A stretch of DNA of 64,000 nucleotides from Neoceratodus forsteri (lineage: Eukaryota; Chordata; Ceratodontiformes; Ceratodontidae). The stretch covers positions 472,225,501 to 472,289,500 of the forward strand of contig CM028130.1 in NCBI GenBank assembly GCA_016271365.2, given 5' to 3'. The notes beneath the pieces are model-generated. The model searched no databases. It was not told where the DNA came from and saw only the letters and a program-made list of their open reading frames with translations. Positions 32,640 to 41,429 of this stretch are shown piece after piece. Position 1 is the stretch's first letter; each line of letters starts with the position of its first letter. The position numbers and the translations under genes are program-made.

Positions 32640-33744
32640 TAAGTGAGGTAAACACCAAGATAGAGATGTTGATAGGGAAGAGGAGGACAGGAGTAAATGG
32701 AGAAAATGACAAAGGCAATAAGGACAGGGATGGGGCAAAAAAGGGTAAGGCCATCAAGAAATGGAGGGTAATGAGTACCAATGCCTGTAGTCTGGGCAAC
32801 AAGCTCCCTGAACTGGTGGCCTTGATGGAAGAGAGACACCTGGATATCATAGCAGTCACAGAAACATGGTACACAGAGAACCATGACTGGGATGTTAATA
32901 TACCAGGGTACACAACCTACAGGAGAGGCGGGGAGGGTAGAAGAGGGGGAGGAGTAGCTCTCTATATAAGGGAATGGATAAAAGTAACGGAACAAAAGAG
33001 TAAACGGAGGAGAAGAGACACTGTGGGCCACCTTAAGAGACTGGAAATGGCACCACAATCCATACAGGGGTTGTATACAGACCCTCATGTCAGGGTGAGG
33101 GAATGGACAAGGATATGATAGAAGGCATCCTTAGGATGGCAGAGAAGAAAAAAATACTCACCTTAGTAATTGTGTTTCTTCTAATGGAGTCTTGCTGTAT
33201 TCTGACAATTGCAGTTAGCTCCAGCAGTTCAAGTGCTGGAGCTAACTGCAATTGTCAGAATACAGCAAGACTTCATGTTGTTTGAAAGGGGAGATACTGT
33301 TGATGGGGGACCTGAATATGCCAGATGTTAACTAGAGCACCTTTGCTGCAGCCACATCCAAGAGCAGGGCCATTCTCGATGCCCTACAGGTGGCATGCCT
33401 CAGACAGCTTGTTTCTGGAACCCACTCGTGAGGGAGCAATCTTAGACCTCATACTCTCAAATGGGGACAGTGAGAGGATCTCAGATCTAGAAGTGGGTAG
33501 CCATCTGAGAACAAGTGACCACCAAACAGTGCGGTTCACAATAAACTCAGCTACAGAGTCAAGCCATACGAAAGTGAGGGTACTGAACTTCAGGAGGGCT
33601 GAGTTTGTCAAGATGGGAGAGTGCCTTAGAAAAGCACTAGCAAACAGGCTAGAAGGAAGGGTGGAGCAACAAAGGGGAAACATAAAAACTGCCATCACAG
33701 AGGCAACAAGCCTTTGTGTGAAGCAAAGAAATAAATCAAAATGA
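32640..33744 (+). pseudogene. CR1 ORF2 endonuclease
   Basis: The open frame 32498-33118 includes RVMSTNACSLGNKLPELVAL, IIAVTETWYTENHDW (about 32848) and RRGGGVALYIREW (about 32941). After the palindrome insertion it resumes with LLMGDLNMPDVN (about 33300), then GAILDLILSN (33433) and LRTSDHQTVRF (about 33510). GDLNxPDVNW- and SDH-type motifs match CR1 endonucleases. Frameshifts accompany the insertion and the region near 33350. Confidence 0.85.
33147..33286. mobile_element. Solo DIRS terminal palindrome (about 140 bp)
   Basis: The left part, AAAATACTCACCTTAGTAAT with TTTCTTCTAATGGAGTCTTG, equals the left end of the complete DIRS (51534-51600). The right part, ACAGCAAGACTTCATGTTGT, equals its right end (57222-57246). 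Between them two perfect 36-bp arms (33191-33226 and 33234-33269) face each other across a 7-base loop. No gag, RT or recombinase is present. The insertion interrupts the CR1 endonuclease between GILRMAE and ILLMGDL; no target duplication is seen, as is usual for DIRS. Confidence 0.88.
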
Positions 33745-34110
33745 AAGAAAAAATCACTATGGTTCTCAAAAGAGGTGGTGGGGAAGGTTAGGGAGAAAAA
33801 GACAGCATTTAGGAAGTGTAAGGAAACACAGAAGGAGCAGGACGGAGAACTGTACCAGTTAAAGCAGAAGGAAGCAGGGAGGGAAGTCAGAATAGCAAAG
33901 GCCCAAATTGAGGAAAAGATAGCCAACTCGGTTAAGAAGGGGGATAAAACCTTTTCATAGGTACAACAGGGAATGTAGAAAGACAAAGGGAGGGATAGTG
34001 AGGCTGAACAGAATGGATGGTGGATGGGCAGAGAGGGACAGTGAAAAGCAGGGATACTGAACAAATACTTCTGCTCAGTATTCACAAAAGAGGAGAAGGA
34101 GGAGGAGGAG

Positions 34111-34646
34111 GTGCCTAATCCAATTAACAGAAGCACTCTGGATAGGGGGGTCGATCCCAGTCCTTTCACAGAAGAAAGGGTTCTGAAAGAACTCCTAAAA
34201 CTGAAGGTAGACAAAGCAATAGGGTCTGACAGAATTCACCCCAGAATTATAAAAGAATTAAGGGAAGAACTAGTGACACCACTGACTACCCTTTTTAAAC
34301 AAACCATGAGAGGATGGTGTGGTGCTTGAGGACTGGAGGAAGGCAGATGTGATTCCCCTTTACAAAAGTGGGAGCAAGACAGAGGCAGGAAACTACAGAC
34401 CTGTCAGTTTGACCTCTGGGGCAGGGAAAGTGATGGAATCACTTCTGAAGGAAAGAATTATTGAGTACCTAGAGGCGAGTGGGGCACAGGACCCAAGGCA
34501 GCATTGTTTCATAGCGGGAAGGCCATGTCAGATGAATCTAATTGATTTCTTTCACTTGGTGACCAAAGTAGTAGACCAGGGAGGGGCCGTGGCCATGGCC
34601 TACCTAGACTTTAGCAAGGCATTTGACACAGTCCCACACAAAAGAT
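34111..34646 (+). pseudogene. CR1 RT, first half
   Basis: Contains IGSDRIHPRIIKELREELVT (about 34219), WRKADVIPLYKSGSKTEAGN (34337), YRPVSLTSGAGKVMESLLKE and AYLDFSKAFDTVPHKR (about 34599-34646). The reading stops at the hAT end at 34647; the next codons are found at 37692. Confidence 0.88.
34639..34646. repeat. Target-site duplication of hAT, left copy
   Basis: CAAAAGAT, identical to 37684-37691. Confidence 0.95.
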
Positions 34647-34789
34647 CAGGGACCCTGGTTTTCCATTTTTACCGGTAACACCGGTAACAATCACGGAATC
34701 CTGTTTGGTTTGCGGATTTTGAATTATTGTACCGGTGCCTCACGGAAATTGCATGTCACTGTGCAGAATCTCTAAGATTTCAGTATCTT

Positions 34790-35388
34790 TTTACATTTTT
34801 TTTTATTTTCTCTTTCTATGTCCCCTTCTCACAGCATCGGTATCCCCTAGCTTCACCCCCAGGTAATGCACAGGAGCTCCTGTGGGCCTGCCCCTATCCT
34901 GACTGGGTTGTACCCCCCAGGTGGGAAGGGAGGGGACCCTAGGTCACCCCTCCACACTCCCTTAGTGTGTGTCAGGCAGCCCAGTGGGTCCCTCATGGAG
35001 CCTGGTTATGAAGTCTGGGGCACCTGGGTCCCTTCTGCCAGTGGCTGATGTGGGGTGATTGTTCCTGGTTTTCTGGTATCTGTCCCTGAGGGCACCGGCA
35101 CTAGAGAGCCATGGAGGTAAGTCACATAGACATGCCACTGCTCCAGATCCTGGCTAGCGTCCTCCCCTCCTGATCACTCTGCAGCACCATTGCACCACCA
35201 CCCATGGTGACACCGGTGGTGGTAAAGAAGCAGGACCTGCAGCTCACCCTCCACAGAGGAGGAGAGCAGTCCCCCCAGGTGCTCGATTCTACTCCCCGGC
35301 CAGACCTCCAGCAACCAGAGTTTGCTTCTGACTCTGGGTCACTGGCACTGCAAGCAATAGTGCTACTGCAGCGCCAGTGGGCCGACCC
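34790..35388 (-). mobile_element. ~600-bp SINE-like element (family S1), inside the hAT
   Basis: The 15-bp duplication AGATTTCAGTATCTT / AGATTTCAGCATCTT (34775-34789 and 35389-35403) flanks it. The T-run near 34796-34806 is the tail. It shares the GAGAGCAGTCC core with the other S1 copies. Confidence 0.82.
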
Positions 35389-35511
35389 AGATTTCAGCAT
35401 CTTAAAATGAAAGCTGCTGTGCTTTGCATTCTTTCTGCTTTGCTGCGTATAGAAACAGTAAGGAAATCACCTGCACTGCTTTGTTGTAATCAGCCTCAGT
35501 TTAACCACCCA

Positions 35512-35700
35512 TGCCTAGTGGTTAGAGTAACAAACGGTGATTGAACTGGGTACATCCAGCAGACTTGGGTTTGAGTCCCACAACCTCCACTTGCATCCAA
35601 GCAAGTGACTTAACCTCCCAATTGCTTCTAGGTCACTCCGTAAAACAGACAGTTCTGCCTAGTGGGCCTTACCTGCTTTATAAAGAATATAAAAAAAAAT
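35512..35700 (+). mobile_element. tRNA-derived SINE (family S2), inside the hAT
   Basis: GCCTAGTGGTTAGAGTAAC (A box), TTGGGTTTGAGTCCCACAA (B box), AAGTGACTTAACCTCCCA and TGCCTAGTGGGCCTTACC, then an A-run at 35688-35699. The reverse complement of 17105-17325 gives the same order. Confidence 0.85.
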
Positions 35701-36402
35701 ATCAATATATATTTACTACATCATAGAACGGTACCATGTAATTTACTCGAGTTTTACTTGGGCTGCAATGATTTTGTATAGGTAAAGGTAAATATTCAGA
35801 TATGTTTTATAAGCTTGTTTTTAGATTTTAGTCAGATTTTTATTGTATTCTTTGCACATAAGCATCTAGGTTGTAGATTGCTAAATGCAGGACTACTATT
35901 ACCAACTAACTTATTCAAGTTTATAATCAGTAGGGCCATCCAAAATCCTCAGTTGTTTGAATGAAAACTAGTCTGAATGAAAGTATGTTCACAAAGAAGA
36001 AACTGCCTTACTTCTTATGAAAAGACTTCACAGTTAGCATCACATTTAGGTGAATTGAATCATTTGCTCCTTTTCTCCAACCTGCTGGTTCTGTCTCTGT
36101 GGCAACAAAATGTTTTCTAATAGACTGCTTCAACAAAAAGCAAACGTTAAGTATTTAAGAGTACTTAACAAGGTAAGACTCCAGGGGCTGTATGATGCTA
36201 GTGGGCAGAGTAGTGCTCAATTCACATCTGAACAAAGACATGAAAACTGGGAGACTCCCTTTTCATGGACACCAAGTAGAAAAAAAAAAGAATCCACACG
36301 TCTGGGAGATGCATGAATCTATTTGAAGGTCCTCCACTAATCACTTGTGGATTTTTTTTAGGTGAAAACACTTTATTTTAAAGAAGCAAAATTCAAGCAG
36401 TT
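35701..36402. other. Unassigned hAT interior
   Basis: AT-rich. A 68-codon open frame at 36110-36316 has no recognised domain; no transposase motif was seen. Confidence 0.4.
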
Positions 36403-36964
36403 TTTTTTTGCTCCTCCTACCCCCTGGCCATCCATTCCTTCAGGCCTGCCAAGGCCCCCTACAACCACTGCTGAGTCCCAACCACTATCCACTGACCCTT
36501 ACTGCTGTGCTACCAGTTAACCCAAAGTAACCCTTCATTGAGTGGGCCCCTACCCCTGTGGGAGGCTACCAGGGGAGGAGAATTGCCCCAAAGAGCTTCC
36601 TGTGTATCCTGGGCATGTCAGGGGTCAGAATGGACACATGTCTGGGGCTTCTGGTGTATGGCAGGACCAGTAGCCATCCTTCAGTTGGCCAGTGGGTGTT
36701 TTCCCATTATCTTGGGAGCGTGACAGGCTACATGATGTCAAGGTACAAGCCGACATCAGTCACACTCCTCCCGCAGTGAGGTCTGACATGTTGTCATGCC
36801 TCTGGCCTCCACCATGGGCCAGCAAATGCTGAACAATGAACCCACCCTCCCTCCCAGGAGAAGGGGAGTGGTCGTTGGACACTCAAGCCTTCACCCACCA
36901 GCTGGCCCTCCAACATCCAAGTCTGTTCCCTAACCCTGGTCAGCGGTGTCACAGGCAGATATCC
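36403..36964 (-). mobile_element. ~560-bp SINE-like element (family S1), inside the hAT
   Basis: The duplication AATTCAAGCAGTT / AATTCAGGCAGTT (36390-36402 and 36965-36977) flanks it, with a T-run tail at 36401-36409. Minus-strand insertion; the core near 36850-36890 matches the other S1 copies. Confidence 0.82.
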
Positions 36965-37084
36965 AATTCAGGCAGTTAAATTATAGATAGGAAAAAACAA
37001 AGGTAGTCCATCTTAGCAGTGATGGTTCAGATTAATTCACATCTGAGTTCTAACAAGCAAAGAGACCAAGTCATTTGTAACTTG

Positions 37085-37455
37085 TGCATGTGGGGTGTGA
37101 GTGTTGAAAGGGGATCATAGTGCTGTCACTACTGCCATCACCCCAGAGGGATGTGTACTGCATTGTTGCTACTGCCATCACACCAAAGGGGTGGGGACTG
37201 CAGTGCTTCTGCCATCACCACTGGTGAATAGGGAATGTAGGCCTGCTGCCGTTCCACCTGAGGGATGGGGGCCATAGTGCTGATACTACCATCACACATG
37301 AGGAAAGATGACCATAGTACTGCTGCCATCACACCTAAGGGATGGGAGCCATAGTGCTGCTGCTTCTGTCACATCAGAGGGATGGGGGCCGTAGTGCTGC
37401 TTCCATCACACCTCAGGGACGAGGGCTGTAGTGTTGCTGCTGCCATCACATCTTG
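37085..37455. repeat. Minisatellite, unit about 40-48 bp
   Basis: Units of the type CCATCACACC..AGGGATGGGG..CATAGTGCTGCTG repeat about eight times with variation. They lie in the right part of the hAT. Confidence 0.85.
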
Positions 37456-37683
37456 TACCTAAAATAACTTTAAATTGGTACAAGGATGGAAGGATGTGTA
37501 ATAGTGGAGGTCAAAATTGCTAAAATGCATGTTAGCAGAGTTAAAAATTGTTAAATAAAGTACACAAAACCAAACACCGGCAAAACCGGATTTTGGCTTA
37601 GCAGACACCGGTGACAATACCGTTTTTTACAATGTGCAAAACGGAATATGCCCTTTCTCAATCCCGGTAAACCAGTGTCCCTG

Positions 37684-37691
37684 CAAAAGAT
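37684..37691. repeat. Target-site duplication of hAT, right copy
   Basis: CAAAAGAT, identical to 34639-34646. Confidence 0.95.
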
Positions 37692-38515
37692 TAATTATCA
37701 AATTAACCAGCCTGGGAGTGGATCCCAGGGTCGTAGCCTGGGTAAAACATTGGATGGACAACAGGACACAGAAGGTAATTGTAAATGGAGTCCACTCTGA
37801 AGTAAGAGGGGTTACTAGTGTAGTACCGCAGGTCCAGTCCTTTTTAATGTCTTTATAAGTGACATTGCAGAGGGACTAGGAGGAAAAGTATCTCTCTTTG
37901 CAGATGACACAAAGATCTGCAATAGGGTTGATACACAAGGAAGTATGGAAAGGATGAGAAAGGACTTGGCAAGGTTGGAGGAATGGTCAGAAGTATGGCA
38001 GCTTTGCTCCAATGCAAAGAAGAGCAAAATAATACACCTGGGAAACAAAAATCCAGGGGAAGATTACACAATGGGGGGGGGGTAGTAACAACAATAAAAA
38101 TGGAAGGGGACCTGGGGGTAATCATATCAGATGACCTTAAGGTTAGCAAGCAATGTGAGAAGGCAGTAGGGAGGGCTGGTGGGATACTGGGTTGTATAGG
38201 GAGAGGCATTTCCAGCAGAAAACAGGAAGTTGTTATGCCTCTGTACAGACAGTTGGTGATACCCGATCTGGAGTACTGTGTTCAGTTCTGGAGACTCCAT
38301 CTCCACAAGGACATAGGCAGGATGGAGACAGTCCAGAGGAGGGCAACTAAAATGGTGCAGGGTCTGCAAAAGAAGCCATACGAGGAAAGACTAAAGGAGC
38401 TTAATATGTATACCCTTGAGGAAAGGAGGGAGAGGGGGGACATAATAGAAACTTTTAAGTATCTCAGTGGAATCAACAAAGTCCAAGAGGGTAACATCTT
38501 TCAGAAAAAGAGATG
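37692..38515 (+). pseudogene. CR1 RT, second half, and C-terminus
   Basis: Resumes with LTSLGVDPRVVAWVKHWMDN, then a damaged VPQGS region near 37820, and the catalytic box FADDTKI (about 37898). The open 177-codon C-terminal piece (37983-38516) carries GVIISDDLKVSKQCEKAVGR and RRERGDIIETFKYLSGINKV. FADD is intact here, unlike the FTDD of the copy at 21 kb. A G-run frameshift lies near 38073. Confidence 0.87.
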
Positions 38516-38818
38516 AGCAAGAACAAGGGGACACAATTTGAAGATAGAGGGGGGGATGGCTCAGGGGCAATATGAGGAAGTATTTTTTCACAGAGATGAT
38601 GTTGGGTGCATGGAACAGCCCTCCCGAGGAGGTTGTGGGGTCGAAAACTGTGGGATAATTCAAGAATGCATTGGACAGACATAAGGCAATTCTTGTGGGA
38701 GTAGGGAGAAATAGGTTGTTGGTTAACTAGGATCTGCAGCTTATCCTGTAGGTAGGGAAATGTGCAGACTAGGTGGGCCAAGCGGTCCTTATCTGCCATC
38801 AAAATCTATGTTTCTATG

Positions 38819-39935
38819 TTTCCCCCTTGCTTGTTTATGTAATACATTGTAGTGCTGTTGTCTGTTCTCATCTGCACCAGGGGGCAAATTCCTGCAAGGC
38901 TAAGAACACTGCCCTCAACTCCAGCAGATTTATGTGTTGGAGAGACTCTGCACGGGACCAGGTACTGTGTGTGGTGTGCTCCCCTAGTACGCACCCCACC
39001 CCAACAGTGATGCATCTGTTGTGAGAATTGCTGAAGGATTTCCTGTTGGAAGGGAACCCATTCTCTCAGATTGCCGACATCCTTCCACCACTGAAGTGCT
39101 TGGAGCAGTGTTCCTGTCACTGGGATCAGTTTCAAAAGATTATTTTCTCTGGCACCAATGTGCCTTGAGATGAAACTGTATGTCTCTCATCTGGAACCTG
39201 ACTCCCAGTACTGTGCCTGTTGCTACAGCCATGTGTGCCAGAAGCTGCAGAAACTGCCTTGCTGGCTTTGGTTTGTTTAGCCTGAATGAAGTAGCTATTT
39301 GCTGAATATTCTGTGCTCTGTCCTGAGGGAGGAAAGCCATTCCCTCTAGAGTGTTTAGTTCTGCTCCTATGAAGTGCAGCACCTGCACTGGGGTGAGGAC
39401 ATATTTCTCTAGGTTTACCAGAAACCCTGAGGACTTTAAGAGGTCTAGGGTTACCTGCAAATGGTCCTGCACCTGCTGAGGTGAGTTTCCCACATCCAGC
39501 CAGTCGTCGAGGTAGGGAAAGACTAAGACACCTAACCTTCTTAGGTGTGTCACCACCACTGCCAGACACTTTGTGAACACCCTTGGAACTGAGGTAAGGC
39601 TAAAGTGTAGGGCTGAAAACTGGTAGTGTCCTGATGGAAGTCTAAATCTGAGGTACTTTCTGTGGGACTCCCTTATGGGGATGTGAAAGTAGGCATCCTT
39701 TAGTTCCAGGGACACCAGTCAATCTTCTTTTCGGAGGACTGGCAGTATCTTTGCCAGTGTTACCATTTTGAACTTTGGCTTTACTAAGTGCCTGTTTAGA
39801 AGTCTGAGATCTAGGATAGGCCACCACTCCCCATTTTTCTTTCTGGTGAGGAAATATCTTGAATAGAACTCTTTTCCCTTTTGCTGAGGGGGGACCGGTT
39901 CCCCTGCCTTTAGAAGAAGGAGGCTTTTTGTTTCA
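38819..39935 (-). pseudogene. DIRS RT and RNase H (upstream half of the split copy)
   Basis: Minus-strand pieces: SRYFLTRKKNGEWWPILDLR (about 39840), MSLELKDAYFHIPIRESHRK (39715), the RT catalytic box FPYLDDWLDVG (about 39500), LNTLEGMAFL, then RNase H with LVQMRTDNSTTMYYINKQGG near 38850. YLDD is intact, with the Trp that the copy at 54.4 kb has lost. The sequence stops within RNase H at the CR1 tail and resumes at 32590. Its 5' side is cut by an L2 at 39936. Confidence 0.88.
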
Positions 39936-40962
39936 AGTTTATTGCAAGAAGACTCCATTGAGCAAGCTCATTCACAAGGAGGTCCCGAAGGTAATACACA
40001 TACAATGGCACATTATACAGTATACCACCTTGATAACCAAATATACAGAGTGCACACAAGGCTCTAACCAGGTAATACATAGCGAGATACAAGGTTACAG
40101 ATATATGTACAATTTCGGGACAGTCAATATCAGGTGAGGTTAAACATTTTGTCGCTGTATGATGCAATAGATAATCAAAAAGTGGTAAAGAACTAGAAGA
40201 AGGAAACAATAATAAGGGTGATTAGCGTTGGGGTGAGGGGTAGGTTAGCAAAGGGTAAAGTAGGTTGAAGGTTAAAGGTCTCAGTACAGCAAGGGCCAAT
40301 AGACACAATAGACACAATAGACAAGAAGCACACACAGGGATAAGAGGGGGCTTAGTGACAGTTACAAATATATTTTATTTTAGATGCAATCAGCACTCTG
40401 AAGAAGTTGACTGAGACAATGCTAGTTAGTTTTAGTATAGATTGGAGTTGGTCCCACATAGAAGGGAGGGCATACGAAATAGCACGTTTGCCAAAGGAGG
40501 TACGAGTCCTAGGTACATCGAGCATGACAAAGTCACTTTTCCTAAGGGAATATGCATTGCGGGAAATGTGGATTAACGATGTTAGGTAGCATGGTAATTT
40601 CTGCAAGAGCAACTTAAGAGTCCAAAGATCAGCATGGAGCAGGCATCTCGTGGTGAGAGATATCCAACCAACAGCTGCATACAAATTACAGTGGTGAGTA
40701 TAGTAGGGGCAGTTGGTAATGAATTGTAATGCACAGTGATAAAGGATGTCCAGCTTGCTTAGGCTTGAAGTTGAAGCTGTAGTGTAAATTAAGTCACCGT
40801 AATTGAGTAGGGGAAGGAATGTGGCCTGTAAGAGCCTTTTATGTGTCTCAAGAGGGAATAGAGACCTATTTCTAAAAACGAATCCTAATCTTGCTTTGAG
40901 TCTCCAGGATAGTTATCAATGTGGTCATTAAATGAGAGTTTATTATCTAACAAGATACCCAA
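39936..40962 (-). mobile_element. L2-like LINE, C-terminal fragment
   Basis: The minus strand encodes the ORF2 tail: ...LDNKLSFNDHID near 40930, then LYAAVGWISLTTRCLLHADL (40684), RNAYSLRKSDFVMLDVPRTR, TSFGKRAISYALPSMWDQLQ. That is the L2/CR1-group end domain. The 3' side is non-coding to the TTGAAACAAA tail near 39936. The 5' side is cut by a SINE at 40963. Confidence 0.8.
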
Positions 40963-41230
40963 GTTAGTGTCAGTGGCTCAGTAGATAGCACACTCGCCTC
41001 TGAGACTGGGAGATCAGAAGGCTGTGGGTTCAGTTTTCACATCTGGCACTTGGGTTAATATCTCAGTACTGACACTAGTGCAGCATGAGAGGGGTGCTGC
41101 ACTTCTGAGGTGCAGTCTTTCAGTCTTTCAGATGAGACATTAAACCGAGGTCCCATCTGCCTGGACTGGTGGTAGTTCAGGTGGATGTTAAAGATCCCAT
41201 GACACTTATTGAAAAGAGTAGAGGAAGTTT
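40963..41230 (+). mobile_element. tRNA-derived SINE with ATTAAACCGAGG-type body
   Basis: The head AGTGGCTCAGTAGATAGCAC (A box) and GTGGGTTCAGTTTTCAC (B box) are followed by AGATGAGACATTAAACCGAG, GTTAAAGATCCCATGACACT and TGAAAAGAGTAG. From memory, this body motif is widespread in old vertebrate and other deuterostome SINEs; no family name is asserted. It abuts the 3' end of the Tx1 element. Confidence 0.8.
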
Positions 41231-41429
41231 TTATTAAAACCAAAACACACTTTTTTTCCCAAACAAAAGCAGATCACACAGTCATTATGGTATCCATATT
41301 ATCTATCCAATTCCAGTAACATTTTTCCACAACTCTCTTGCTTTCTCTTCTCCCCATAATTTACATTCATCTTGAAAAATGTTATCTACTTCATCATGAA
41401 ACTTAAAAAAAAATCCTGTACAGTCAAAT

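Larger units (their letters stand above)
34647..37683. mobile_element. Non-autonomous hAT-type transposon, 3037 bp, in CR1 RT
   Basis: The ends CAGGGACCCTGGTTTTCC and (reverse complement) CAGGGACACTGGTTTACC are 18-bp inverted repeats with two mismatches. Perfect 8-bp duplications CAAAAGAT flank it. Both subterminal regions are rich in ACCGGTAAC / CACCGGTGAC motifs. No transposase frame was found. The interior has three SINEs (34790-35388, 35512-35700, 36403-36964) and a minisatellite (37085-37455). Removing it with one duplication rejoins the CR1 RT in frame (PHKR then LIIKL). Confidence 0.93.
32591..38818 (+). mobile_element. CR1 LINE inserted in DIRS, itself split by a hAT and carrying a DIRS-end palindrome
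   Basis: The plus-strand CR1 has endonuclease (about 32640-33740), RT (34111-34646, resumed 37692-38515) and a 3' tail ending CAAAATCTATGTTTCTATG at about 38818. Two foreign pieces interrupt it: 33147-33286 and 34647-37683. Its flanks are the two halves of a DIRS RNase H gene. The left edge is approximate, because the exact 5' junction lies in an A/C-rich stretch near 32590-32630. Confidence 0.9.

Noticed and set aside
33384..34214. 276-codon minus-strand frame
   Set aside because: Antisense shadow of the CR1 endonuclease-RT linker; low-complexity Ser/Phe composition.
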